A stretch of DNA of 64,000 bases from Gracilaria vermiculophylla (GCA_019155205.2 JAHNZQ020000181.1:3357627-3421626); one strand, 5' to 3'; counted from the stretch's first letter, positions 30,871 to 41,217 are shown. Notes: generated by a model from the letters alone, not told the origin. Program-made: numbers and translations.

Positions 30871-31077
30871 CTAGCGCTGCGGCACGGACGCATCGCCGAC
30901 GCCCCCAGTATCGCCGTCGCCCCCAGCCCCGCCGCCGCGGCCGACCCCGCCGCCCGCGCCTGCGCGCTTCTGGGCGGTCAGCCCGAGGTACGCCACCGAC
31001 AGCATGGCCGGCATCACCATCACCTCCATGGCGTGCGCCGCGCGCGCAATGAGCATTCTTCCAGCCGCAGACGCCAT
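30871..31077 (-). CDS. Small unknown protein, one hydrophobic segment
   Basis: 68 residues from the ATG at 31077. It opens MASAAGRMLIARAAHAMEVM and continues with a hydrophobic MPAMLSVAYLGL segment, a short basic patch and a Gly/Asp-rich tail. Upstream of this ATG the frame is open but basic and low-complexity. It is divergent from the CXC factor (316 bp between starts). The layout resembles small subunits of mitochondrial complexes, with no family match that I can name. Confidence 0.35.
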   Translation of the reverse strand: MASAAGRMLIARAAHAMEVMVMPAMLSVAYLGLTAQKRAGAGGGVGRGGGAGGDGDTGGVGDASVPQR

Positions 31078-31393
31078 TGTTGCAGCTCGCGACGAACGCG
31101 TGTAAACAAACGATCGCGGCCGGCCACCGCGCCGCCAGCTTTGCAATTTTTGGGTGCTTTTGCGTGCGCGCGTGCTCCATGCGCGGGAGCGGCGCGCGCG
31201 CGACTTGGCGCCTTTTTTGCCGCGCTCGCGACGCGTGCAAACGGCGGTGCATCGCGTGACCAAACCGGCCGCACGCGCCACTCATACGACGCCCCCCCCC
31301 CCGCCCTCTCCCGCGCCGCGCCCCTGCTCCTCCCCCCTCCCCCCATCGCTCCCGCACCGCACCGTCTCCCACACTCCTCCCCCCCTCCCCCCG
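31078..31393. promoter_or_regulatory. Upstream region of the CXC factor
   Basis: 316 bp, with a C-rich pyrimidine leader (about 31290-31393) ahead of the ATG at 31394. No specific site recognised. Confidence 0.35.
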
Positions 31394-32881
31394 ATGGCCG
31401 AGCCCGTCACTCCCGTCAAACCGTCCCCCTCGCGATGCCTGGACTCCCCCCTGTGCCCCCCCGATCCCCTTTTCGCCTCCGCGTCCTTTTCCACCCCCCA
31501 GCCCTCCCCCTCCGCCGCCCGATTCAATCCCGACGACCTTCTCGTCTCGCCGCCACCGCCCACTTCCACCCCGGATCTTCGCCGCAAGCTGTTTTCCACC
31601 GATGCGTTGCTCACAAGTGCCCCGTGCTCCATCCGTCGCCAACCGTGCATCACCGGCTTGTCGCCGCCCCCACCGCCGCCCCCGCCGCCCAGCTCCGTGC
31701 CCCCCCCTCCTGCCGCGCCCCATCGAGCCCAACACCTTTTCCGCCACCATTCCGCCCACCACGCCGGCTCCACCGCCATCCACCCGCCTCAGCTCAATCA
31801 CCATCTTGAACAGCATGCGTCGCTCCAGCCCCCGCCGTCGCTCCAGCCGCCACAGCCCGCAGCACAACCCCGTCCCCATCTCGCTTCCGACGCCGCCCCT
31901 GCATCGGCCGACCATCCCCCGCAGCACAAGCCCCCGTTTCAGTTCACTTCCACCAAGTGCAACTGCAAGGCTAGCCGCTGCCTAAAGCTCTACTGCCCAT
32001 GTTTCGCCTCGTCAACCGTGTGCGCTCCCACATGCACCTGTCAAAACTGCCAGAACAACCCGCAAACCTACCCGGCCGTGAGGAAGGCACGCTCCTCGGT
32101 CCTCTCCAGGGACCCCCGTGCGTTTGAACCTCGTGTCAAGGCCGCTTCGGCCGCCCCGGACATACATACCAAAGGGTGCAACTGTAGGAAGGGCTGCTCC
32201 AAGAAGTACTGTGTGTGCCGAGAGTTGAAGGTTACATGCGGACCTCGCTGCACGTGCTCGGGTCCAAAAGGATGCCAGAATGGAAAGAATGTGCAGTCCA
32301 CCGTCTCCGCTCCGCGTCAAGCCGCCGCCCGCGCCAAGAAGCGCAACCAAATCGAACAGCTCACCCCCCCGTCTCCGTTGAATGCCATTGCCACGTCTTT
32401 CAGTCCCGGCTTTCCGCCACTCGCCGCTCTTTCCCCGCCTCTCAAACTTCCGGACGATCCTTTTGATGACTTGCGCGATGTCATCACCGACCCTAATGAC
32501 CCGCTTATGTCCCCGGATGCCATCAAGACGCGCAATGTGTGCTCGTCGCTTATCCCGCCTGTCAATCGCCGAATCGCCCTCGATGATGACTCCTTTCATG
32601 ACCCCAGTCACCTTTCTCTCTCGGCTGACCCGAAGCCAACTCATGTGGTCGCACCTAACCTTTCTAATACACCCAAGAATGCTCTGAAACTGCACCCCAT
32701 TGATTTGGATTCCTCCCCGACAACAGGAGTTAAACCCGAGACTCCACCCTCCAAACTTCGAAATGCACTGGGCTCATTTCGCAAATCGGACAAGATCGAA
32801 AAGTACAGTCGTCCGCGACTTCCGCGCATTCTTCGCGTCAAGATGGGAAGTGGTCGGGCTTTGAAGCGGTTTAACATATGA
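31394..32881 (+). CDS. Tesmin/TSO1-like CXC (CRC-domain) DNA-binding protein
   Basis: 495 residues. Two cysteine-rich CXC motifs lie at about residues 187-222 (KCNCKASRCLKLYCPC ...) and 258-295 (GCNCRKGCSKKYCVC ...), joined by a spacer with RDPRAF, the counterpart of the family's RNPxAF. This CRC module, with a tyrosine in each half, binds the CHR element TTYRAA. Family members are LIN54 of the DREAM/MuvB cell-cycle complex, plant TSO1/TCX and tesmin. The N-terminal 180 residues are Pro/Ser-rich and probably disordered, and the C-terminus is Pro/Asp-rich. The ATG at 31394 is chosen; the frame is open further upstream into the promoter. Confidence 0.92.
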   Translation: MAEPVTPVKPSPSRCLDSPLCPPDPLFASASFSTPQPSPSAARFNPDDLLVSPPPPTSTPDLRRKLFSTDALLTSAPCSIRRQPCITGLSPPPPPPPPPSSVPPPPAAPHRAQHLFRHHSAHHAGSTAIHPPQLNHHLEQHASLQPPPSLQPPQPAAQPRPHLASDAAPASADHPPQHKPPFQFTSTKCNCKASRCLKLYCPCFASSTVCAPTCTCQNCQNNPQTYPAVRKARSSVLSRDPRAFEPRVKAASAAPDIHTKGCNCRKGCSKKYCVCRELKVTCGPRCTCSGPKGCQNGKNVQSTVSAPRQAAARAKKRNQIEQLTPPSPLNAIATSFSPGFPPLAALSPPLKLPDDPFDDLRDVITDPNDPLMSPDAIKTRNVCSSLIPPVNRRIALDDDSFHDPSHLSLSADPKPTHVVAPNLSNTPKNALKLHPIDLDSSPTTGVKPETPPSKLRNALGSFRKSDKIEKYSRPRLPRILRVKMGSGRALKRFNI

Positions 32882-32910
32882 GCGCTGGCTTTGAGAGCCA
32901 GTGTTGCTCG

Positions 32911-33279
32911 CTATTTGCACCCCTGTGTGGCAGCTGTAGACTTGTAGTTGTTTGAGTTTTCTACGTTTTCTGTACTCGTTCGCTTTTGAAGCACGTCGAC
33001 TTTTTTCTTTTTCTTTTTTTTTTTGGGCTGCCGTGTGGTTCGGTTATCTTTTTTCTTCGTAACTCTACCTTGATCAACTTTTTCCCCCCCTTTTTTCAGT
33101 TCTTGGAACTCGTTCTGCAGGCGTCCAATTGTCCCTGCGCTCGTGGAATAATCCCGTACCGTCAATATCTCGCACTCATCTACGTGTCCCGCGGGCGTGT
33201 GCTCCACAACTGTCTGTTTCGAAGCGTTCGTTGTAGAGGATGTACAATCGTCGCGGACTTCGTTGTTGTCTGCTTTCAT
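32911..33279 (-). CDS. Possible small Lys-rich protein
   Basis: 122 codons from an ATG. It has Thr/Glu-rich ends and a run of eight lysines near residue 86. It begins 29 bp beyond the CXC factor stop, on the other strand. No resemblance to a known family; A-rich DNA can produce such a frame by chance. Confidence 0.25.
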   Translation of the reverse strand: MKADNNEVRDDCTSSTTNASKQTVVEHTPAGHVDECEILTVRDYSTSAGTIGRLQNEFQELKKGGEKVDQGRVTKKKDNRTTRQPKKKKKKKKVDVLQKRTSTENVENSNNYKSTAATQGCK

Positions 33280-34283
33280 GGTAAATAATGAGACTAGGCT
33301 AAGTCTATTACTTGTTTTGCTCCCTTTTAGAGTCGCGCGCTTCGGTAGCCCACAAGATATCGAGAAAGATCAAATATGGATCATTGTGAGTATTCTGATT
33401 GCATTATGATCTGTAGTAGAGGTTGAAAGGGAGAGCGCTCTTGTGACCCGAGAACCTTACGTTTTCACACCCGAACAACGGCCGCTCCTGGAACCTAAAT
33501 AGCACATGACAGTAAAGAGACGGAACTGAAACTGTGAGGCAGATTGCTCAAGAATGGACAAGCATCGAATTGTCTGCGAGTAGTGGGAAACTTTTACTTG
33601 AGTACGAATCATGTTGTTCCGACACTGTCTTCAAAAAACTTGAAGCATTTAACACGGTGATACAATGTTGAAGAGGCTTACATTTGAGCAAGAGTGCTTT
33701 TGCTGCGCCTTATACTGGTTTTTGAAACGACTGATTCTGAGGAGCGAAGCGTGCTAAAGCTGCCAGTTGGTGTCAAACTGTGCGGATTATGGTGGCGAAT
33801 GTATGGGCCCGGTGTTCATGATCCGACCAGAAACAACTAGCTGTGCGCCATTTCTTTCTCACAAGGTAACCGTCAGTGGCATCTTCACCTGCGGCACAAA
33901 TCTTCTCTGATAGTCTGTGTGAAACGCATGGCTCCTTCAATAAAAGGCATCATGTCTCAAACTTACACTGAATAATATTGATGGGATCATGCGGAAGTGG
34001 ATCGTGGACCAGTTTTCGAGGATGGTGGTTATGCAGCTCACTGAGTGGATCAGAGTCTGCCAAGCGCCGTGAGAAACAGCGGACGACACCGTTTCTTCAT
34101 CGCAACCCGTCTCCTGTGCCCCACAAAAGGGCTTTCATTCGTTTAACGCAGCGTTCAGTGAAATGCTCCTCAGAGATCTTAGTTTCAACACTAGTTTCGT
34201 GCCGGCGTTTCTCCTTTTCATCTGCTAGTCGGATCGGGTGCTTGTAAATCCCAACAGCTCAAGGAGATCGGAACACTTCCAAT
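33280..34283. other. Intergenic, no recognised gene
   Basis: About 1 kb before the glycosyltransferase. One 89-codon plus-strand frame at 33978 has no family features. Confidence 0.4.
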
Positions 34284-35171
34284 ATGACTAACACTGTGTA
34301 CACCATCCTTCCCACCTCGTCAGAGAATATTAGTGTCCCTAACGCTCACTCTTCTTCTATCATTCCGCGGGTATTTCACATCTTCGTGTGCATAATCATG
34401 GTGATTGCAGCGCTATTTGGACCAGCAGCTTTGCAGAGGAGTCTCAAGATCGCTCGGCCGCAATGGTTTCTACGAAAGAGGTCGGACTTTAATATTGTAA
34501 CTTTGGCTTTCAATCATACCACGCGATGGGATTTGAAAACGATAACTCACAACTGTGCAATGCTCTCCCGCTCAAACTACACTTACCACATTCATGTTGA
34601 CAACACTTCGTATCCATTCTGTGAGCGATGTAAATGCATTCGGTTTGTTCCAAGAAATTGTACTTGTCCGAACCCGAGCGCCGACAATTGTCCACTGTGC
34701 GAAAAGCTGCACTTTGTCATTCGTGCTTTGGATGAATACAAGGAACTGGTTTTTCTTGATTCTGACGTGGTTTTAGTTCGCGAAGATTTTATGGAACGCT
34801 TGCGATCACGGACAAGTCACTTTGACTTCCTCGCGGCGTATGGTTTTGACAGCCCATGCAAAAAACGATATAGAACACCGTTTAACTCAGGATTGATGTT
34901 TATTCGGGCTCTACCGAGTATGAACTACTCTGAGATGTTGCAAATGATGTGGGATATGAACAACAACAACGACCAGAATGTGATATCTACTTTTGTTCAC
35001 AAACAGTACACGAATTGGGACACATTGTCACTGCGGTGGCATTGCCGTTACTTGTATAAAGAAGGATACGACATTCCTCCAGAGCAGTGCTACACATTCC
35101 ATGGGCGCTCGTCGGCTTTAGAGCAGTTTCTAAAACAGACGAATTTCAGTTTGCTTGACACTTGGGATTGA
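34284..35171 (+). CDS. Type II membrane glycosyltransferase-like protein with DxD motif
   Basis: 295 residues. A signal anchor lies near residues 28-50 (VFHIFVCIIMVIAALFGPAA) after a short cytoplasmic tail, so the catalytic part should face the Golgi lumen. The core shows FNIVTLAFNHTTRW, a Cys-rich insert (CERCKCIRFVPRNCTCP), ELVFLDSDVVLV with the metal-binding DSD, and FNSGLMFIRALPSMNY, the order seen in GT-A fold enzymes that use a nucleotide sugar. Several Asn-X-Ser/Thr sites are consistent with lumenal exposure. The donor, acceptor and exact CAZy family cannot be read. The Cys-rich insert is unusual. The start is the first ATG. Confidence 0.75.
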   Translation: MTNTVYTILPTSSENISVPNAHSSSIIPRVFHIFVCIIMVIAALFGPAALQRSLKIARPQWFLRKRSDFNIVTLAFNHTTRWDLKTITHNCAMLSRSNYTYHIHVDNTSYPFCERCKCIRFVPRNCTCPNPSADNCPLCEKLHFVIRALDEYKELVFLDSDVVLVREDFMERLRSRTSHFDFLAAYGFDSPCKKRYRTPFNSGLMFIRALPSMNYSEMLQMMWDMNNNNDQNVISTFVHKQYTNWDTLSLRWHCRYLYKEGYDIPPEQCYTFHGRSSALEQFLKQTNFSLLDTWD

Positions 35172-35791
35172 GTGATCGCCAAAATTCAACAAGAAGATGA
35201 CATAGGGTTTCATTTCCATTTAGCCAGCGTCTTTGAAAATGGTTGAGCGGAGAGTGGCTTCGGATATTCCACAGCAACAGCATACATTAGGCAGAAAGCC
35301 TTCATCCCCTTACAACAATCACGAAAGCTAGCAAATGTAAATTAACCCTCTCTTTTCGTTGCAATTGCACTGAACTGAAGATTTAGAGCCCTCATTTGAG
35401 CATGTCGTGAATATTGATGATAAAGAAAAGTCTTCCTGATATACCTTAACCGACTGAAGAGATGTGATTCGGAGCGAACTACACCTGGTTTTCCGCGATG
35501 ATCTTTATATTCACCTACTTCAAGGTAACATTGCTATGTAACCACCCTTCGTAGCTAGCAACGCTGCGTAAAATGAATTGAAAAGAAATTTTGGCGCGGT
35601 GATTCAATGCTGAAATGACACACGTGGCGGACGACTCGTATCCTGAACGGACCATTTTGGCGATCCACTACCCGTGTCAAGTGCATGACGAGCTATCACC
35701 ACCCCACTTCGCCTCTACTCCGCTAATGGCGCTCAGTCGTTGAAGTTAGTTCGCTGACTTAACGCTGGGGGCGTCCGCTTGTCTCGACACC
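35172..35791. other. Intergenic; upstream region of the 892-residue gene
   Basis: 620 bp between two plus-strand genes; no gene or repeat recognised. Confidence 0.4.
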
Positions 35792-38470
35792 ATGCAAGCT
35801 CTTACGTCGGACAGCGAGCTTGATCTCACACCCTCTCCGGCCTTTCTTTCAAATTTCTCCTTACGTTCTCCCGAACTGCGAAAAGTCTATGCCTCAATGC
35901 GAAATCTCGACATGTCTGTAACGCCCCCTTCCTCTTCGTCTTCGTCCTCGTCATCCCCCACTGTTCCTGTTCACTCTCCCCCATCCTCATCTGGCCCTAA
36001 AATGTCGCTCGACTCGAGCGATTGGCCTGGCTCTTGTACTGGAGATGTTGCGGCACCATCCGACGAACAGCTTGGATTGCGGTCGGCAGTTGATGTCGCC
36101 ATCGATAACATCCCCATTGCAGTCAAACCACTAGCGCTGGCTCTTTGGAAATCCCCGGATGTTGCTGTGCTGTACGGCTATACACGCTCGCAAGCTGCTA
36201 CTGCCGTGGCGCACGCTCTCAACTTGCATCGTGCTTCTGGCTCTGCCCGTGTTGTGTTGATCATTCCGCGCGTTGTTTCTGCGGCTAAAGTGTGGCAAAA
36301 AGAGCTCATTGGAGCCCTTGATGAGGTAAAGGTCACTACTTTGCGGAGTGCGCGCGCGCCGCGAATGGCATGTCTCAATGCTTTACGAATGGAGCAGTCA
36401 CCTGGGGTTGTGATTCTTGCGGACAAGTCCCTGAAGGACCATGACAGTTGGAACGAAGTGCGCCAAGCCCTCAAAGAAAACCGAGTTGTGAGCAGATGGG
36501 ATATTGTCATTTCAGAAGCTCGGGGAGGCGATAATACTCTGAACCTTTACCATTCTCCTTTTCGTCTGGTGGCTGATAGGCAGGCTCGAGCAGGTATGTT
36601 CGTTTGTTGTTCTGATGACCCTGTCCGCGTTCGTAAGGAATACTTCTCAAAACACGCTGTTCGAGATTTCGTTCGAACTCAACTTCCGTCTTTATCGTCT
36701 CTGAGCGAAGAATCAATTTGGGTAAGCCATAACTCTATTGGACACCAAAGAAGTCCCTCTGCCTCAAAGAAAGTGATCAAGTCTCGACCCAAAGGAACTG
36801 CACAAAATGTCGACCACTTGGAACGCGTTGCTGGCCACCTGGTTTCGGAACTTAAGCCCACCTTGCCTGCGTACGAACGAGCCCCGTCAAATCCCATTAA
36901 TGAAAATAATTTGACAAACCCCATGCGTGCTTCTACTCCTAGCCAAATGGTTCGGAACAACAAAGAGTCCAGAAACCTTTCCCTACCTCTTCACGATTCA
37001 TGTACGCAAAAGAGAGTTGTTCCAGGATCTGTTTCATTGCGAGAGAACCACAATCCATCACATGTTAGAAGAAAACCTCGGAGGAGTACCCAAATGGACC
37101 TAGAACGAAGAGTGCTTGAGTCAGAGAGAGTTTCTGTGGTACAACCATGTTTAAATCGATCTCCGCGCCGATCGCTGTCGCAGGGTGTACGTTCTGACCG
37201 AATTTATGAACAACAATCGGTTAGTGTTGTTGAAATTTTGGAGGACGATGAATCAGAGGACGAATGGCACACACCACCCAGTCAGTTCATCAAACCACGT
37301 TTTTCGTCAGATAGTGGAAGAGGAAGCAGTGACTCGTGTGATGATGATTGGAAAACTGCATTTTCCTCACGGCGAAGGTCAAGGATAAGCCGCAGCGCAT
37401 CTGTTCAGACCAAAAATCGCAAGGCTCCATTCTCCGACGCTTCTGGGAAGCGAAACGAAGCCCAACCAGTTTCTCATTTAACTGCTCGAAATCGAAGAAC
37501 GGAAAGGCCTTTGCACCTCGTGGGAACGGGTATCGACAGTCCGGAAACCCCTCCAACTACGTACTTTCTTGATAGTGAAGTAAGCGCTCGAGATGAGATC
37601 ACGGCAGCCAGGAAGAAAAGTTCTAGTCGCAGAAATGTTTTTCGAAGACGAAGGTCTTCCAGCGAGAGATTGCTGGGCGGGAAACCCAATGTACGAAGAT
37701 CAATTAGCGTTGAGAATCTACTTCGTACCGACGATACGGCAACTCCCAGAACTTCCCCAAGTGAAACTCCACAGCACCATAAGCGCGTCCCCACGCCTTC
37801 GTCCCGACGAATGGACTATAATGAAACACCAAATATTAGACGAAACGTATCACTTGTTGAAATTCCAGATAGTGATATCGAAGTCATTGATATTGACGCG
37901 GAAGTGATCGACTTGTGTATAGATGAAGACAGGGACGTTTTCGATAAACTATCTGCTACTAGGAACGCACACTCAAGAAGTGCAGCTCCACTCGTCAGCC
38001 AAGAATCACAAGAGTTCTCCAATCGTAACGCTGTAACGAAAAGAAGTCGGCAGGTTTCCACCAGCCAAATAGAGGGGGGCGCTGCAAATATTGATAAGCA
38101 TGAAGGAGATTCTAGCGATGATTCGTCCCTCATATTATTGGGTGTAACCAAGTTCAACCCGCACACTCATTCATTATCTGAATCTGAAAGGCGCGAGTAT
38201 AACAAGTGGCTACGACGGGCGAAGCAGGCTGAATCCCGAGGGCGTGAAGGGTATGACGCGGCGATCAAGTTGTACACCAAGTGTCTTCACTTGTGCGACG
38301 AAGATAACCATCTCATAAGTCGGATTCTTTCCCTCTCTCACGAAAACGGTATTCTTTCCATGAAGGATTTCGACGAAGCGGGAAAGATATCTCCAATCTC
38401 AAAAAGAACTCAACCACCGAGGCATCGTTTAAGACGCATGTGTAGCAGTGGCAACTGTACTCAGATCTAA
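35792..38470 (+). CDS. Large nuclear-type protein; candidate degenerate SNF2-like (ERCC6L/PICH-like) factor
   Basis: 892 residues. Residues about 110-290 follow the outline of a SNF2 first lobe: AVLYGYTRSQAATAVAHAL where a Walker A (GxGKT) would be, then ARVVLIIPRVVSAAKVWQKEL like motif Ia, and RWDIVISEARGGDN where 'WDxVIxDEAHxxKN' is expected, followed by RAGMFVCCSDDP where 'rLLLTGTP' is expected. The catalytic Lys and the DEAH acid pair are changed and no second lobe follows, so it should not hydrolyse ATP. The middle is Ser/Arg-rich and disordered, with SUMO-interacting-like segments near 478 (SVVEILEDDESEDE), 686-712 (EVIDIDAEVIDLCIDED) and 778 (SSLILLG). A TPR-like unit lies near 800-850. 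I rate the frame as surely coding and the family assignment as tentative. Confidence 0.6.
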   Translation: MQALTSDSELDLTPSPAFLSNFSLRSPELRKVYASMRNLDMSVTPPSSSSSSSSSPTVPVHSPPSSSGPKMSLDSSDWPGSCTGDVAAPSDEQLGLRSAVDVAIDNIPIAVKPLALALWKSPDVAVLYGYTRSQAATAVAHALNLHRASGSARVVLIIPRVVSAAKVWQKELIGALDEVKVTTLRSARAPRMACLNALRMEQSPGVVILADKSLKDHDSWNEVRQALKENRVVSRWDIVISEARGGDNTLNLYHSPFRLVADRQARAGMFVCCSDDPVRVRKEYFSKHAVRDFVRTQLPSLSSLSEESIWVSHNSIGHQRSPSASKKVIKSRPKGTAQNVDHLERVAGHLVSELKPTLPAYERAPSNPINENNLTNPMRASTPSQMVRNNKESRNLSLPLHDSCTQKRVVPGSVSLRENHNPSHVRRKPRRSTQMDLERRVLESERVSVVQPCLNRSPRRSLSQGVRSDRIYEQQSVSVVEILEDDESEDEWHTPPSQFIKPRFSSDSGRGSSDSCDDDWKTAFSSRRRSRISRSASVQTKNRKAPFSDASGKRNEAQPVSHLTARNRRTERPLHLVGTGIDSPETPPTTYFLDSEVSARDEITAARKKSSSRRNVFRRRRSSSERLLGGKPNVRRSISVENLLRTDDTATPRTSPSETPQHHKRVPTPSSRRMDYNETPNIRRNVSLVEIPDSDIEVIDIDAEVIDLCIDEDRDVFDKLSATRNAHSRSAAPLVSQESQEFSNRNAVTKRSRQVSTSQIEGGAANIDKHEGDSSDDSSLILLGVTKFNPHTHSLSESERREYNKWLRRAKQAESRGREGYDAAIKLYTKCLHLCDEDNHLISRILSLSHENGILSMKDFDEAGKISPISKRTQPPRHRLRRMCSSGNCTQI

Positions 38471-39877
38471 CCTCATATTCATAATCAAGTCTTGTGGTAG
38501 CATTCTCGCGCTGAAAGGCAAGACTAATATGAACAACAAGAATTGACCTTCATTTTGTACTCTCATCAACTTCGTCAGCTTTTGATTCTCTTGTACTTGG
38601 GTGTCCTAACATGTGACAGAGCTAACCGTTACATGGTAATCTCGAGGTCATGTGGATGCACCTGACAGCAACTTGACAAATAGCTATCTTGGGAGAGTTC
38701 TCATTTCAGAATATGATCGATGAGCTAGTTAGTGCTCTCAGATATCTGTGGAATTCATATGCACACACTGCTGGTCGTGTATGTGAAAGAATTCGAAGTG
38801 GTATGGGTCAGTTTCGATGAAGCGCAATGTTTATGGGCTTTATCCCACCGGCAAGAATGAGGAAAGTCGTGGAAATGGGGAGAGTATCGAAACAGCAGAG
38901 GGTTACGTAAACACTGTAGAGATAACTTCATCATCTTGAATGTCGTGACTATCTGGAACGAATGCGAAAGGGATCTTTACTTGTGACATCCGTCGACTTG
39001 TTTCATTTCCGTCCGAACCATCACGTCACTAGAAACTATCTATGTCCAATCGCCAACAAATGGAAGCCTGAATACGCTCTGGATTTGCTCTATCTACGCA
39101 CAGGATGTGAATGGGACCTTCGCCGCAAGTTGAAATGGTGCATGAGAATATGGCATCAACCTATATCTGACGTGAAACCAGACTCAAGGGCCTGATGTGG
39201 AGACAGCTGTGCAAGCCATGGAGGGGGAGTGACGATTACGAATGTGATGGCTGTACTTTAGTCGAGCAACTTGGTGAAATTGTGATTACGATCATAATTG
39301 TTTCCAAACCTGAAAAGCAATACATTTGATATCGCCTTGTGAGGTGAAGGCACTGATCGCATTTGGGGTCGTCTTTGAACTCGGTGGTATGTTTGCACCA
39401 TTTTATTCCTGATATTGACTGGGTGCATCGAACATGGGCAGAAAGAAATAAAGAACACAAAATTAGTTTTCGATTCGATTTGCGCCTGTAGACTACCAAG
39501 TAACGAGATGGTAGGCCCCTGTAGAATGGGTCACCATTTCTAAATCTGCAGCTAATCTTCCCCATAGGTTTCAGACGAGCACGAAACCGCCGGGTGTTCT
39601 GGACAAGTAAGGAATACTTTCAGCTCTAATTCGTTGTGTGTTCATGAGACTGACACACCAAATCAGAGGCCCAGTAGGCCCAGTATGTAAAGGGGAAGGA
39701 CTACAAAATGTATTGGTCTTCCTAAACAAGAAAAGGATCTACAGGAAAGGTCTTGGGTGTGCTTGGAATAATAGCATTGAGTCTGAAATTCAAAAGAGAA
39801 AGATAGAGAGTTTACCGCAATCGTGCCCCATCCTTGAAGTCCAACCAAAATCATTGGACAACAACTTGGCGCCCTTC
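38471..39877. other. Intergenic, no recognised gene
   Basis: About 1.4 kb. A 77-codon plus frame (38962-39195) and a 109-codon minus frame (39236-39565, with a CX2C pair) are the longest; neither resembles a known family. Confidence 0.35.
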
Positions 39878-41217
39878 CTAGACGTCACCCTTGTACGAAA
39901 CTTTATGAACTCTCACACCTGCAGCATCAAGCAGCTTCACGGTTTCCCCAGTTGTACTGGAGCAGAAACCGTAAACCGACCAATCAGCTTGATTACCCTT
40001 CCCGATTTAGAAACAAGCCCCTGCAAGAAAAACTTCTTTCCAGCATCGTCACTGAGCACCCATCCGCTCACGTCAACGTCACTGCCAGTTGCGGCCCATG
40101 TCACGGTCTCAATCCTCAATCTCGCCCTACGGGATTTGGAAAGAATGCTGAAATGCGAACAGGACCAGTTCCCACATTCGAATTTGTCTCTTACGTCTCT
40201 TAGGAGGGCCTTCGCAAAAGCCCTCAACCTCTCCATTAGTTTCATTTCCCTCAGTCACAACTTCACTTGCAACGGCCCCTTCGACTGCTTCCGAAATAGC
40301 GCACATCTCGTCGGCCGTTCATAGCTCATCCATCATATCAAATGGTCCTTCCGCACCAAGTCTAATGCCATCTCCGACGGCCCTCAGCTTTCCTTTTCAG
40401 TAGCAATAGCCCCGACGAGGCGAAGCTTCACATCCCATATAACTTGTTCCGAGCAACTCGAGAATCTGTTCGCCTTCTCTTGAATTCACATTTTGGACAA
40501 AGATCTGAACGGGGCGGTCATTGCTACCAATGCTGGCGTTGGCGGCAACGTTGGCTTCCTCATCTGAAGCACGACGAACAGTTCGAACTTCAGTAAAGAC
40601 AGCAACAGTGGCTTTCCTCATAGCTTCGACCTTGAGAGGGTTCAAGTCCTTGCGTGTATAACGATCTAAAATATCCGCACCCAAACTCCCCCATGTGCAC
40701 CGGAACCGGATAGTCCCGATTAACGCGGCTTGTGACTTTCACCTGATCCCAGATACCTCTTTCAGCCATGTGAGCGTCGCGTTCTGCAAGAATGTAACAT
40801 CTGGGATGACTCTCAAACTCTGCATTTCCATATTTGCTATAGTACGGGCTGAACTCCGAGCGAATCATTTGTTCGGTGAAGCCAACTCCATCAAGACGAT
40901 GAACACATACCAACCATCTCCCGAAGGTTCCACCAGACTTCATGAGACACTCTTCGACCGACTCGTTTCGTGCGAGCTCAATGATGCTCCCCGTTTGATC
41001 CTTGAAAAACTCCGATGCATACAGTTTTGCAGCTGCTCCCCATGGGGTAGCGGGCTTTGACCCAAACTTAAAAGACTCTTCTGTGTCCAAGTTCAGCGTT
41101 TGGGGGGACGCTGCTGACGACGAATTTTGGCAGAAAGGCGCGGATAGAATCTCAATCAGTATTACGTTCTCTTCGGGTTCGTACAAAAGTTCCTTGAATA
41201 CTGCTTTGGCTTAAGCT
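39878..41217 (-). pseudogene. Broken nuclease (SNase-like) plus lamin-tail-domain (LTD) gene
   Basis: Minus-strand pieces in successive frames. The first (41.2-40.69 kb) matches a staphylococcal-nuclease fold: TPWGAAAKLYASEFFKD, GRWLVCVHRLDGVGFTEQMI and AERDAHMAERGIW. The frame then shifts near 40.69 kb. A Glu-rich stretch with a PPKRRKRQ nuclear-signal-like patch lies near 40.2 kb in yet another frame. The LTD core follows at 40.1-39.93 kb (VDVSGWVLSDDAGKKF), and its last strand (TGETVKLLDAAGV) appears after one more shift, ending at a TAG at 39878-39880. No ATG precedes the first piece; a stop lies immediately upstream. With three frame changes and no start this looks like a pseudogene, unless introns or assembly errors explain it. 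Confidence 0.65.

Noticed and set aside
40148..40194. 47-bp intron (GTAAGA...TTTCAG) in the nuclease-LTD gene
   Set aside because: Removing it does not bring the flanking coding frames into register; a stop follows in the joined frame.
39638..40324. 228-codon plus-strand frame as a gene
   Set aside because: It is antisense to the LTD-like sequence and shows no domain.
40630..40660. tRNA T-arm-like GGTTCAAGTCC
   Set aside because: It lies within the nuclease-like coding sequence and no acceptor or anticodon arm fits around it.
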